The notes beneath the pieces are model-generated. The model had not been told where the DNA came from and did not search any database. It saw only the letters and a list, made by a program, of their open reading frames with translations. The translations under genes and the position numbers were made by a program. A stretch of DNA of 64,000 bases from JBAZLV01 sp041650055 (GTDB taxonomy: Bacteria; Nitrospirota; UBA9217), in contig JBAZLV010000003.1 of NCBI GenBank assembly GCA_041650055.1, forward strand, positions 60,628 to 124,627, given 5' to 3'. Of this stretch, positions 23,322 through 32,565 are shown piece by piece. Position 1 is the stretch's first letter. Each line of letters opens with the position of its first letter.

Positions 23322-24281
23322 GTGGTGAAACTGAAAGAATTTTTTCGGATGGCCGTTCAGGCGGGTAGTGAGGCAGATCCGAGGGGAATTGAAGCAATTC
23401 AAAAAGAGCTCCAGGCAAACCGTGCTTCCTATGAGGCATTGAAACCCGAGGAACAACGTTTTTTTGACCAGGAACAATTTGAAAATCCCTATGTGGACAG
23501 CAGACTTCTGCATGGGTCCCCTGAACGTGAAATCAAAAAAATTCTCGTGGGAATCGATATCGAAACAGCCGAACTCATGCTTGCCGATCGTTTGAATCAA
23601 CACGGCGCAGGAATTGACCTCGTGCTTGCCCATCATCCCGAGGGCAGGGCATATGCAAACTTTTACGATGTCATGAAGATGCAGGCGGATATTCTGAATC
23701 GGTATGGGGTTCCCATTTCCGTGGCGGAAAACCTTCTTGAAGAACGCAGGAAGGAAGTGGAACGAAAAGTTCTTCCGGCAAATCACATGCGGGCTGCTGA
23801 TGCTGCGAGGCTTCTCGATATCCCTTTTATGTGCCTGCATACTCCGGCTGATAATATGGTGGTGAAATATCTGCATGATCTTTTTGTGCGTGAACAGCCC
23901 GAGCGGCTTCGTGATGTCATCCGTCTTCTCAAATCGATTCCGGAATATCAGGAAGCAATGAAAAATAATGCAGGGCCAAGAATTCTGCTCGGATCTGCCG
24001 ATCAACGGTGTGGCAAGATATTCGTCGATATGACCGGAGGGACTGAGGGATCGAAAAATATCATGGAACGGCTTTCGCAATCGGGCGTGGGAACCCTCGT
24101 GGTTATGCATCTTTCCGAAGATCATCGGAAAGAGGCGGAGAAACATCATCTTCATGTCGTCCTTGCCGGACATATTTCCAGCGACACCCTTGGGCTGAAT
24201 CTGCTTCTTGATGCGATGGTATCCCGCATGCCATTCGAAGTTATTGAATGTTCGGGATTCAAAAGAATTACACGAGTATGA
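23322..24281 (+). CDS. NIF3-like (DUF34) metal-binding protein
   Basis: 319 residues. Metal-binding blocks of the NIF3/DUF34 family are visible: VGIDIETAELMLADRL, the His pair in VLAHHPEGRAYA, MHLSEDHRKEAEKH and VLAGHISSDTLGLN. Family members form hexameric rings with a di-metal site; their role is debated. It begins at one of two adjacent GTG codons (23322 or 23325); AAGGAG at 23312-23317 favours the second slightly. It lacks the long PII-like insert of some NIF3 proteins but has a helical insert around residues 150-210. It lies between a terminator and mutS2. Confidence 0.75.
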   Translation: MVKLKEFFRMAVQAGSEADPRGIEAIQKELQANRASYEALKPEEQRFFDQEQFENPYVDSRLLHGSPEREIKKILVGIDIETAELMLADRLNQHGAGIDLVLAHHPEGRAYANFYDVMKMQADILNRYGVPISVAENLLEERRKEVERKVLPANHMRAADAARLLDIPFMCLHTPADNMVVKYLHDLFVREQPERLRDVIRLLKSIPEYQEAMKNNAGPRILLGSADQRCGKIFVDMTGGTEGSKNIMERLSQSGVGTLVVMHLSEDHRKEAEKHHLHVVLAGHISSDTLGLNLLLDAMVSRMPFEVIECSGFKRITRV

Positions 24282-24388
24282 GATGAAAAACCGATGATTT
24301 GCTTGAGCATGCTCTACATCGCGACAGCTGGCACGACTCATCACTGATGTTCCTAGCTTCACCATTTTCCTGATCATGATTTCTTACT

Positions 24389-26779
24389 ATGAATGAACAT
24401 ACTTTACGGGTGCTTGAATACCGGAAGGTGATCAGCATTGTCTCACGATATGCTGCCTCAGAACCCGGCAGGGTATCTGTCAGTGCGCTGCTACCCTCCC
24501 CGTTGGTTTCCCTTGTCGAAACCAGGCTTCAGGAAACTTTTGAGGGTGTCCGCATTCTTCAGAGCGGGGATTCGCCGGATCTGCACGGCATTCAGGACAT
24601 TCAGCCTTCTCTCCGCAAACTTGAAATTTCCGGGACCACGCTTTCTCCGCTGGAACTTCTGCAGATTGCGCAAACGCTTGAAACAGGAAGGCGCATAAAA
24701 AAATTTTTCAGCCGATTCGAGGGAAAAGGAACTGTTTCCCTGCTTTCTGTCCCGCTCCTTTCTGCCAAGGCTGCCTCCATTTACGTGCTCAAGAATATTG
24801 AAGAAGCGATTACTTCCGCCGTTGATGAGAAAGGGGAAGTCAGAGATTCAGCAAGTCCGGAACTCCGGAAAATTCGTAAACAGATTGCGAGAAACCGTGA
24901 AGAAATTCTCGAACGGATGACCGATATCCTTCACACCGACAGTCTTCAAAAAATTATTCAGGAACCGGTGATCACCATGCGGGATGACCGGTATGTGCTT
25001 CCCCTCAAACCGAATTTTCGCCAAAGTTTGCAGGGTATTGTCCACGGCCATTCCGGTTCACGATCCACGCTGTTTGTCGAACCGCTTGATATTCTGGAAA
25101 GCAATAACCGGCTCGCCGAACTTCGTATGGATGAATATCAGGAAGTCGAGCGTATTTTGCGAGAACTTGCCGCGCTTCTTGCCCAGGAAATTCCTTCTTT
25201 AACTGCAACACTTGATGCGCTGATTGCTATCGATGCCATATTTGCTCGTGCATTGTTCGGGCTCGATTTTCAAGGGGCAGTTCCCACGCTTGCGGCCGGC
25301 TCCCTGATCCGGCTGTATCAGGCAAAACATCCGCTGCTTTTGGAAAAGCAGAAAAACAGCGGTAGTATGAGCAGCACTATTGCGAACGATATTATTCTGA
25401 ATGAGCAGGAACGCGCTTTAATTCTGAGTGGCCCGAATGCAGGCGGAAAAACCGTCATTCTGAAAACAGTTGGTCTTCTTGCATTGATGATGCAGGCGGG
25501 TTTGCCCATCCCGGCCCGAGAAGGGAGTACACTTCCCTGCTTTAAATCGGTGTTTGCCGACATTGGTGATGAGCAAAGTCTGGAACAGGACTTAAGCACA
25601 TTTTCCTCTCATATTCGTCAAATTGCGGAAATACTCAGGTTGGCAGAGCACGGATCGCTTGTTTTGCTGGACGAGCTGGGATCCGGAACCGATCCCGGAG
25701 AAGGGGTCGCCCTTGGAGCGGCCGTGCTCGATGGATTAATCGGACGGGGCGCTGTTACCCTGGTCACAACTCACCACAATGCGCTCAAGCTTTTCGGGGC
25801 ACAAACCAGCGGCGCAGTAAATGCCGCCATGGAATTCGACCTTCAGACCTTGAAGCCCACGTACCGGCTTATAGCCGGAAGACCGGGAAGAAGCTACGGA
25901 CTTGATATGGCAACCAGGCTCGGAATGCCGGAAGAGATAATTCAACAAGCACTTGCTCGGCTCGGAGATGCAGATACGAAGCTCGATGATCTCCTCAAAC
26001 AAATCGAACAGGACTCGATCCTTCTTGCTTCTGAACGGGAGGCGCTGAAACAGGAACGTATTCTCACAGAGCAAAAACATCAGGAAGCAACGGTATTGTT
26101 GCAGACAACGAAGGAGGAAATGCGTACGCTGAAGGAAAAGGCTCGCCAGGAAACCCGAGACACAGTTGCCGCTCTCCGTCAAAAATTGAAGGACCTTTCC
26201 AAAAAGCCGCTTCTTGTCCCTGCTGAAATTCGGGAAACCAGATCTGAAATTGAACTGCTTGCCAACAAACTGAATCCCGGACCGAAGCAACATGCGGATT
26301 CGAATCCGGATTATCCGTATAAATCTGGCGACAAGGTTCGCGTTCTTGCCGTAAATAAGACAGGCATTGTGCTGAGTGTGAAACCGACCATGCTGGAGAT
26401 TGATTTCAACGGGAAGAAACTGAAACTCTCCCGGAATGAAGTATCACCGATTGGAAATAATTCTTCTGCTCAGCAAACAGCCCATGGTGGCGCCTCCTGG
26501 AGCGCGGACCTTCAAGAAATATCGGGAGTGCCCAACCGGCTTAACATCATTGGGCTTCATGTTGATGAAGCGCTTGACGAGGTTGACCGCTTTCTTGATG
26601 CAGCATTGTTGCAGGGTTTTACGATCGTGACCATTATTCACGGTCTGGGAACCGGAGCCTTGAAAAAGGCAGTAACAACACTTTTAAAAAAGCACCCTCA
26701 GATTGTCTCAATTCGCATGGGAGAGCAGGCGGAAGGTGGCGCAGGGGTTACCGTGGCGGAATTTAAGGCACCGAAATAA
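24389..26779 (+). CDS. mutS2: endonuclease MutS2
   Basis: 796 residues, the usual MutS2 size. The ABC-type ATPase has Walker A GPNAGGKTVILKT near residue 350 and Walker B LVLLDELGSGTDPGEG near 427. A long charged coiled coil and a KOW-like segment (YKSGDKVRVLAVNKTG) follow, and the protein ends in an Smr nuclease domain with LNIIGLHVDEAL and IIHGLGTGALKKAV. MutS2 limits recombination and/or rescues collided ribosomes in studied bacteria. No Shine-Dalgarno is evident before the ATG. dnaG follows 79 bp later. Confidence 0.95.
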   Translation: MNEHTLRVLEYRKVISIVSRYAASEPGRVSVSALLPSPLVSLVETRLQETFEGVRILQSGDSPDLHGIQDIQPSLRKLEISGTTLSPLELLQIAQTLETGRRIKKFFSRFEGKGTVSLLSVPLLSAKAASIYVLKNIEEAITSAVDEKGEVRDSASPELRKIRKQIARNREEILERMTDILHTDSLQKIIQEPVITMRDDRYVLPLKPNFRQSLQGIVHGHSGSRSTLFVEPLDILESNNRLAELRMDEYQEVERILRELAALLAQEIPSLTATLDALIAIDAIFARALFGLDFQGAVPTLAAGSLIRLYQAKHPLLLEKQKNSGSMSSTIANDIILNEQERALILSGPNAGGKTVILKTVGLLALMMQAGLPIPAREGSTLPCFKSVFADIGDEQSLEQDLSTFSSHIRQIAEILRLAEHGSLVLLDELGSGTDPGEGVALGAAVLDGLIGRGAVTLVTTHHNALKLFGAQTSGAVNAAMEFDLQTLKPTYRLIAGRPGRSYGLDMATRLGMPEEIIQQALARLGDADTKLDDLLKQIEQDSILLASEREALKQERILTEQKHQEATVLLQTTKEEMRTLKEKARQETRDTVAALRQKLKDLSKKPLLVPAEIRETRSEIELLANKLNPGPKQHADSNPDYPYKSGDKVRVLAVNKTGIVLSVKPTMLEIDFNGKKLKLSRNEVSPIGNNSSAQQTAHGGASWSADLQEISGVPNRLNIIGLHVDEALDEVDRFLDAALLQGFTIVTIIHGLGTGALKKAVTTLLKKHPQIVSIRMGEQAEGGAGVTVAEFKAPK

Positions 26780-26858
26780 AAAGTTTTTTGATGAAATTGC
26801 ATCTGGATTTTTTTTCTACAACATGTATTATGGTGGGTATCCTCAAGGTGGAGAAAGA

Positions 26859-28637
26859 GTGTATTCCAAGGACATAATCAACCGGGTCAGGGATCATTCC
26901 GATATTGTTGATGTCATATCCGGGTATCTGTCCCTTAAAAAAACAGGGAAGAATCATATCGGACTCTGCCCGTTTCATTCAGAGAAAACCCCGTCATTTA
27001 ATGTAAATTCGGACAAACAAATATTCCATTGTTTCGGATGCGGTGTAGGCGGCGATGTATTCACTTTCCTGGAGATGCATGAGGGACTAAATTTTGCGGC
27101 TGTCGTGGAAACGCTTGCAAACAGGGCAGGGATGGCGCTTCCTAAAAATCCTGACCGTATTGCTCAAGATACAAAGACAGAAGAAGAGCATAAAAAACTT
27201 TTTGAGATTCTTGCGGACGCAGCCAACTATTTTCAGCGGGAACTTGCAGGTTCCCAGGGTACCTCCGCACGAGCGTATCTGAACGAACGGGGAATCAACG
27301 ACGAAATAACGAACGATTTTGGACTTGGGTATGCGCGTGCGGAATGGGAAAACCTCTTCCGCTTTTTAAAACAGAAAGGGCATACGGCATTTCTCATCGA
27401 GAAGGCCGGGCTCATTATCAAGCGGAATGAAGGTGAGGGATATTATGATCGGTTCAGGGCACGGATCATGTTTCCCATCAGAGACCTGTCCGGTCATGTC
27501 ATCGCTTTCGGTGGAAGAGTTCTGGATGATGCACTGCCCAAGTATCTCAATTCTCCCGAGACGCCGCTCTACAGTAAAAGCAATGTTCTTTACTGCCTGG
27601 ACCGCGCAAAAGAGGCGGCAAAGAAACAAGGATATTTCATCATTGTCGAAGGATATTTTGATGCGCTTGCATGCCATCAGTATGGTGTGCGAAACGTTAT
27701 TGCGACCCTGGGAACCGCTTTGACACCAGGGCATCTTCGGCTGATGCGCCGGTTTGCGCAAAAACTGGTGCTGATCTTTGATCCAGATCCTGCAGGCATC
27801 AAGGCAACCATGCGTGGGTTTGATTCCCTTATTGAGAGCGGCATGAAAGTAAATGTGGTTTCCTTGCCGGATGGCGAAGATCCGGACACATTTCTCAGGA
27901 GAAAAGGTTCTCATGCATTTGCCGAACACTTGAAAGGATCGGTCAAATTCATGGATTTTGTTCTCGGGCAGATTGTGCAGGGAGGATCGTCTGCCTCGAT
28001 TGATCAGAAAGTGCAAAAAGCAGGCGAGATGCTGGGATTCATTGCAAAGCTGTCCAGCGCAATTGAACGTGACTACTATCTAAAACGAACCGCAGAAGCC
28101 TTGGATCTTGATGAAAATATCGTGCGACAGGAGATCCCGCGACAGACACACCAGCACCTGCCCGATTTACGTGAGCAGAGGGAAAACAGTGGAGTTGCAA
28201 AAAACAAACCTCGTGCAGAAGAAGTTTTGATTCATCTTATGCTGAATAACTCCAATATGGCGCTGCAATTGAAAACGGAGATTCAGCCGGAGGATTTCAC
28301 AGACCCGCTGTATCGACGGGTAGCCGAGAAAATTTTTGCAGTCCTAGGAGTGAATGGCACGGTTGATATCAAGGCGCTTCTTCAGGAAGAGGAGCATGAA
28401 GTCAACCGGCTTATTTCCCATTATTCCGTGCTGGAAATGAATTACGATGATCCGGAAAAGCATTGCCGCGACTGTGTTGATCTTCTCAAGCAGCAGAATC
28501 CGGAAAAAAAAATACGATTACTGGTTCGCGAAATCAGGGAAGCCGAAACACAGGGCGATGAAACACTCGTGCTTCGGCTTATGCAGGAACAGAACGAGCT
28601 TATTAAACGACCCGGAAGAAGGATTCCCGGCAAATAA
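26859..28637 (+). CDS. dnaG: DNA primase
   Basis: 592 residues; makes RNA primers at the replication fork. The CHC2 zinc finger is CPFH then CFGCGVGG in the first 80 residues, and the TOPRIM centre holds VEGYFDALA and LIFDPDPAG. The C-terminal helical part would bind the replicative helicase. The start is GTG at 26859 with AAGGTGGAG upstream, giving VYSKDIINRVRDHSDIVDVIS, the family-typical beginning; the frame is open into mutS2, but that part is not DnaG-like. rpoD follows after 71 bp. Confidence 0.95.
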   Translation: MYSKDIINRVRDHSDIVDVISGYLSLKKTGKNHIGLCPFHSEKTPSFNVNSDKQIFHCFGCGVGGDVFTFLEMHEGLNFAAVVETLANRAGMALPKNPDRIAQDTKTEEEHKKLFEILADAANYFQRELAGSQGTSARAYLNERGINDEITNDFGLGYARAEWENLFRFLKQKGHTAFLIEKAGLIIKRNEGEGYYDRFRARIMFPIRDLSGHVIAFGGRVLDDALPKYLNSPETPLYSKSNVLYCLDRAKEAAKKQGYFIIVEGYFDALACHQYGVRNVIATLGTALTPGHLRLMRRFAQKLVLIFDPDPAGIKATMRGFDSLIESGMKVNVVSLPDGEDPDTFLRRKGSHAFAEHLKGSVKFMDFVLGQIVQGGSSASIDQKVQKAGEMLGFIAKLSSAIERDYYLKRTAEALDLDENIVRQEIPRQTHQHLPDLREQRENSGVAKNKPRAEEVLIHLMLNNSNMALQLKTEIQPEDFTDPLYRRVAEKIFAVLGVNGTVDIKALLQEEEHEVNRLISHYSVLEMNYDDPEKHCRDCVDLLKQQNPEKKIRLLVREIREAETQGDETLVLRLMQEQNELIKRPGRRIPGK

Positions 28638-28708
28638 CAGACAGTACGACTGTTTACATAGTGCAATATATTTTCCTGAACGTTACGTTCAAAAAGGAGC
28701 AGCGACGT

Positions 28709-30511
28709 ATGTCAAAGCGGGACAAGCCAGGCAGTGCAAAAAAACCAGAAACCGCCAGCAAAGAACGGAATTTTCTCCCCTTTGAGGAATCCGGAGACAC
28801 AATTCCTCATGAAGATGTTTCCCCCGAACAGCTTGATAGCATCATCCACCTGTTCGGCGACAATGATCTTGATATTGACATGGGGGATTCTCGGCACGAC
28901 GGAAAGACACGCCAATCCCTTGAAGAAGATATGGAAGAGGGGATTGAGCAGGAAGAAGTGACTGCCGAGGATGCCGTTGAAGAGGAAGTGGAGGAAGAAG
29001 AGATCGAGGTCGGAGTGGGCAAGACCGATGACCCGGTCAGACTCTATCTCAAAGAAATGGGCACGGTGCCGCTTCTCTCGAAGGAAGGCGAAGTGGCAAT
29101 CGCCAAACGGATTGAAGAAGGCAAGCGCGAAGCTGCCCAGATCCTCTACGGGCTTCCTTTTTCGCTTTGTGATGTGCACGAACTGGGTGAAAAACTGAGA
29201 AAGGGAAAAATCAGCATCCATGAAATCGTTCATGCAGGAGACGATGATTTTGACGAACTGCAAACGCAGAATGAAGAAGAGCTTCATATGCGTGTCATCA
29301 GGTTGATTGCCGCGATTGACCGGCACAGCAAGGAGTTGAAAACACTCACCACTGCCATTCTCAGCAACCGCTGCACGGATGCGAGAAAGAAGAGCCTCCG
29401 AGAAAAAATTCCTTCAGTACGGTATGCCCTTTTCAGCAAACTAGAAGCCCTGAACATTCATTGCCGCCAGACTGACCGGCTGGTAGTCAAACTGCGGGAG
29501 ATGGTGAGTGAAATTCACCAGGCGGAGCGCGATATTCATACCGTCAGCCGGAAAACCGGTCTGGATAACAACGGAATCAAGGACCTGTTTAAGAAAATGC
29601 GGCAGGGAGAGCGCGAGCTCAAAAACGCTGCACGCAGACATGACATGAAACAGGAAACGCTTTTGGCGCTGGAAAAAACATACCGGCATGCTGTCCGACA
29701 GATAAAGAAAAACGAAGAGCTAAGCGGTGTATCAGCGGAAGACCTTAAAAAAGGGCTCCGTGCCTACGAGCGGGCGGAAGAACGCGCAAAGTATGCAAAG
29801 AGCGAACTCGTGGAAGCAAACCTCAGGCTTGTGGTTTCGATTGCAAAGAAATATACGAATCGCGGACTGCAGTTCCTTGATCTGATTCAGGAAGGAAACA
29901 TCGGTCTCATGAAGGCCGTGGATAAATTCGAATGGCAGCGGGGATATAAATTCAGCACGTATGCAACCTGGTGGATCAGGCAGGCAATTACCCGGGCAAT
30001 TGCGGATCAGGCGAGAACGATCCGGATTCCCGTGCACATGATTGAGACCATGAACAAGCTGATTCGCACATCGAGGAGTCTAGTCCAGGATCTCGGTCGG
30101 GAACCAACTACCGAGGAACTTGCCGCATCCATGAAGCTGCCTGTTGAAAAAGTCAGAAAGATCATGAAAATCGCGAAGGAGCCGATTTCTCTGGAAACAC
30201 CGATCGGCGAAGAAGAGGACAGCCATCTGGGTGACTTTATTGAAGACAAAAAAGTCGCGTCACCGCTTGAATCGGCAATTAGAAAAAATCTTCATCAGCA
30301 GGTGAGGAAGGTGCTGAATACTCTCACCGAACGAGAAGAAAAAGTGCTCCGCTGGCGGTTTGGGATCGGTGAACATACCGATCATACACTTGAAGAAGTC
30401 GGCCAGGAATTTGATGTAACGCGCGAACGTATTCGCCAGATTGAAGCAAAAGCGCTGAGGAAACTGCGCCATCCGAGCAGAAGCAAACAATTGAAAAGTT
30501 TTATGGAATAA
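28709..30511 (+). CDS. rpoD: primary sigma factor RpoD (sigma-70)
   Basis: 600 residues. After an acidic N-terminal part (EEEVEEEEIEVG), region 1.2 begins at DPVRLYLKEMGTVPLLSKEG. Region 2 has LRLVVSIAKKYTNRGLQFLDL and YKFSTYATWWIRQAITRAI, region 3 follows with PISLETPIGEEEDSHLGDF, and region 4 ends with TLEEVGQEFDVTRERIRQIE. About 230 residues of non-conserved helical sequence separate 1.2 from 2.1. AAGGAG before the ATG at 28709 decides the start. Several promoters in this window match the TTGACA/TATAAT boxes this factor would read. Confidence 0.97.
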   Translation: MSKRDKPGSAKKPETASKERNFLPFEESGDTIPHEDVSPEQLDSIIHLFGDNDLDIDMGDSRHDGKTRQSLEEDMEEGIEQEEVTAEDAVEEEVEEEEIEVGVGKTDDPVRLYLKEMGTVPLLSKEGEVAIAKRIEEGKREAAQILYGLPFSLCDVHELGEKLRKGKISIHEIVHAGDDDFDELQTQNEEELHMRVIRLIAAIDRHSKELKTLTTAILSNRCTDARKKSLREKIPSVRYALFSKLEALNIHCRQTDRLVVKLREMVSEIHQAERDIHTVSRKTGLDNNGIKDLFKKMRQGERELKNAARRHDMKQETLLALEKTYRHAVRQIKKNEELSGVSAEDLKKGLRAYERAEERAKYAKSELVEANLRLVVSIAKKYTNRGLQFLDLIQEGNIGLMKAVDKFEWQRGYKFSTYATWWIRQAITRAIADQARTIRIPVHMIETMNKLIRTSRSLVQDLGREPTTEELAASMKLPVEKVRKIMKIAKEPISLETPIGEEEDSHLGDFIEDKKVASPLESAIRKNLHQQVRKVLNTLTEREEKVLRWRFGIGEHTDHTLEEVGQEFDVTRERIRQIEAKALRKLRHPSRSKQLKSFME

Positions 30512-30523
30512 TCATGCGTACTT

Positions 30524-30552
30524 GACATTTTAGTCGTGTTCTGACATTATGT
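30524..30552 (+). promoter_or_regulatory. candidate promoter upstream of the tRNA
   Basis: TTGACA (30524-30529), 17-bp spacer, CATTAT (30547-30552), starting 13 bases after the rpoD stop and about 135 bases before the tRNA. Confidence 0.45.
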
Positions 30553-30618
30553 ATTGTTATGCGCGAGCATTCAATATCAAGTAAAAAATAAGCACCAATG
30601 ACTAAATATTATTATACC

Positions 30619-30680
30619 TGTTTGGTTATTGAAAATTGAGTATTGAATATTATTTGTAATTTGGATATTAGAATTTGTAA
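30619..30680. repeat. AT-rich dispersed repeat copy
   Basis: TGTTTGGTTATTGAAAATTG at 30619-30638 recurs in opposite orientation at 32073-32092 with one mismatch in 20. The following ATTTGTAATTTGG and GAATTTG words resemble the same element family. Confidence 0.55.
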
Positions 30681-30687
30681 TAAACAG

Positions 30688-30763
30688 GGGCCCATAGCTC
30701 AGTTGGTAGAGCTACCGGCTCATAACCGGTTGGTCCCAGGTTCGAGTCCTGGTGGGCCCACCA
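30688..30763 (+). tRNA. tRNA with CAU anticodon (Met; Ile2 possible)
   Basis: A full 76-nt cloverleaf: acceptor GGGCCCA with TGGGCCC, D arm GCTC...GAGC, anticodon stem ACCGG/CCGGT with loop CTCATAA, T arm CCAGG-TTCGAGT-CCTGG, discriminator A and an encoded CCA. The CAU anticodon reads Met, but the same anticodon is used by the lysidine-modified Ile2 tRNA, and the sequence around the loop (CUCAUAACCG) is also seen in Ile2 tRNAs. It is not the initiator, because the first acceptor base pairs. Confidence 0.92.
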
Positions 30764-30824
30764 ACCATAATGGACGGAACAAAATTTTTATGAAATGGAT
30801 TACAAAAATCTGATTGAAGATGAG

Positions 30825-30848
30825 AATGCGCCCATGAGGCGCATTTTT
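30825..30848 (+). terminator. possible terminator after the tRNA
   Basis: AATGCGCC (30825-30832), loop CATGA, GGCGCATT (30838-30845), then a short T run. It ends 5 bases before the ribosome site of the next gene. Confidence 0.6.
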
Positions 30849-30861
30849 ATTTGGAGGCAGG

Positions 30862-31587
30862 ATGGATGAACAGCTGAGCATGCTGATACGTCTTCAGGAG
30901 ATGGATACTGAAATACGAGGTCTTATGAACCAACGAAACCGACTTCCTGAAATTCTGAAAGAGCTGGAACGGAGACAAACGGCAAACAAGGCAAAATTAG
31001 ATGCTGCAAAAGAATCACTCACTGTTGCGCAGAAAAACAAGCGCGAACGAGATCAGGAACTAGAGGCGGGAATCCAGAAAGTGGAGAAACTCAGGGCACG
31101 GACATCTGAGATAAAAACGAACAAAGAATATCAGGCGCTTCTTAAAGAGATTGAAACCGTAGAACAGGAGAACAGGGCTCAAGAAGACACCATTCTGGAG
31201 TTTATGGAAAAAATCGATGCCGCTCATGCGGCAATTGAAGAGGCTGAAGAGGCCTCCCGTTTGGAAGAAGCTGCTATTGCAGCAGAGCGAAAAGAGCAGG
31301 AAGCTGCCGTTGCAAGGATTGATGAGCAGCTCAAAGAACGGGAGAAACAGAAAATGGAAATTACTGCGGGCATAGAACCATCACTGCTCGCCCGCTATCA
31401 GCGCCTGTTAGCAGCCAAATCAGGTACCGCCATCGTTGAGGTCAAAGGTGAATCATGCTCCGGCTGTTTTATGAGCATTCCCCCCCAGGTTTTTGTGAAT
31501 GTAAAGAAAAACGAAGAAACTATCACCTGCCCCCAGTGTGGTCGCATTTTGTATTACAAAGAGGTAATAGTGCCTGTTCAGGAATAA
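30862..31587 (+). CDS. coiled-coil zinc-ribbon protein (DUF164/CdsZ-like)
   Basis: 241 residues. Residues 1-185 are a long antiparallel coiled coil rich in Glu, Lys and Gln (for example KELERRQTANKAKL). The last 50 residues hold a C4 zinc ribbon with ESCSGCFMSIPP and ITCPQCGRILYY. Proteins with this layout are widespread and implicated in RNA or ribosome-related functions; no reaction is known. GGAGG precedes the ATG. The RNase HI gene follows 39 bp later. Confidence 0.85.
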   Translation: MDEQLSMLIRLQEMDTEIRGLMNQRNRLPEILKELERRQTANKAKLDAAKESLTVAQKNKRERDQELEAGIQKVEKLRARTSEIKTNKEYQALLKEIETVEQENRAQEDTILEFMEKIDAAHAAIEEAEEASRLEEAAIAAERKEQEAAVARIDEQLKEREKQKMEITAGIEPSLLARYQRLLAAKSGTAIVEVKGESCSGCFMSIPPQVFVNVKKNEETITCPQCGRILYYKEVIVPVQE

Positions 31588-31626
31588 TTCGACAATCCGC
31601 TGCATTATTCATACAGGAATACATCA

Positions 31627-32061
31627 ATGGCTAAAGAACTGATTATGTATACAGACGGCGCATCCCGAAACAATCCTGGTGAAGCAGGGGCCGGGGTGCA
31701 TATCATGGAAAATAATAAGCCGGTTATCCAGCTTGCCAGGTATCTGGGCAAGACGACAAATAATATTGCCGAGTATTCTGCCGCCATTATGGGGCTGGAA
31801 TATGCGGTTCAACATGTTGCCACGCGAGTTACGCTTCTGGCTGATTCAGAGCTGCTGGTAAAACAGCTGAACGGACAGTATAAGGTAAAAAACGAAGGGC
31901 TCAAGCCGCTCTATTTGCAGGCAAAAAAATTAATGGCGCATATAGGAAGCGTTGAGGTACAATACATTCCACGAGAGATGAACAGAGAAGCAGATGCGCT
32001 GGCGAACAAGGCAATAGATGAGAAAGTAAATCCCAAAATCCAAATTTCAAATAACAAATAA
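31627..32061 (+). CDS. ribonuclease HI family protein
   Basis: 144 residues of the RNase H fold; would cut RNA in RNA:DNA hybrids. The four acidic active-site residues are visible: D in MYTDGASRNNPG, E in NNIAEYSA, D in LLADSELL and D in READALAN. This is the short form without an N-terminal hybrid-binding domain. The last codons (KIQISNNK and the stop) lie inside an AT-rich repeat at 32040-32149, so the natural C-terminus may have been replaced. Confidence 0.9.
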   Translation: MAKELIMYTDGASRNNPGEAGAGVHIMENNKPVIQLARYLGKTTNNIAEYSAAIMGLEYAVQHVATRVTLLADSELLVKQLNGQYKVKNEGLKPLYLQAKKLMAHIGSVEVQYIPREMNREADALANKAIDEKVNPKIQISNNK

Positions 32062-32149
32062 TTTTCAAGGTCCAGTTTTCAATAACCAAACATTGGAAAT
32101 TGATCTTTGATTATTGGGGCTTATTTGTTATTTGGTTCTTGGAATTTGG
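32040..32149. repeat. 110-bp element with inverted CAAATAACAAATAA ends
   Basis: The left end CCAAATTTCAAATAACAAAT and the complement of the right end (32121-32149) share CAAATAACAAATAA exactly (14 bp) and begin with CCAAATT. It contains the inverted partner of the 30619 repeat at 32073-32092. No ORF is inside. It looks like a small non-autonomous or palindromic dispersed element lying between the RNase HI gene and rnpB. Confidence 0.6.
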
Positions 32150-32161
32150 AGGTTGTATTTA

Positions 32162-32532
32162 TCAGAGCGGGTGAGGTGATTGCTCCCTGGAAACAGGGGG
32201 AGGAAAGTCCGAGCTCCGCAGGGCAAGGCGGTCCCGAAACGGGACAGGGGGCGACCCCATGGAGAGTGCCACAGAAAAGAAGACCGCCCCGAACAGGGGC
32301 AAGGGTGAAACGGTGGGGTAAGAGCCCACCAGACGTTTGGGTGACCGAACGTGCTTGGAAAACCCCGCCTGGAGCAAGACCACATAGGGAAGCATCTCCC
32401 GCAAGGGAGTAAGGACGGCCCGTCCAAGACTTCCGGGTAGGTCGCTTGTGCCTTCGAGCAATCGGAGGCCCAGATAAATGATCGCCATCCTGAGTGATCA
32501 GGAGACAGAACTCGGCTTACGACCCGCTCTGA
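32162..32532 (+). ncRNA. rnpB: RNase P RNA (class A)
   Basis: About 371 nt with the conserved elements in order: GAGGAAAGTCCGAGCTCC (P4 5' half region), AGAGTGCCACAGAAA, GGGTGAAACGGTGGGGTAAG, GGAGCAAGACC, AGATAAATGATCGCC and ACAGAACTCGGCTTACG. The ends TCAGAGCGGGT (32162-32172) and ACCCGCTCTGA (32522-32532) form helix P1. A run of seven T (32533-32539) follows, and P1 probably doubles as terminator stem. It is the catalytic subunit that matures tRNA 5' ends. Open frames crossing this region are not genes. Confidence 0.96.
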
Positions 32533-32565
32533 TTTTTTTCTACTCCCTCATACAGTTGTTAGGTC

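Noticed and set aside
24328..24346. TGGCACGACTCATCACTG as a sigma-54 promoter before mutS2
   Set aside because: The -24 half fits, but there is no GC at -12.
23310..24377. 355-codon open frame antisense to the NIF3-like gene
   Set aside because: Mirrors the codon pattern of a well-supported gene on the plus strand, has no ribosome site and an implausible Cys/His/Phe-rich composition.
32107..32488. Open frames of about 100 codons on both strands over 32107-32488
   Set aside because: The stretch is RNase P RNA, with all conserved elements in order.
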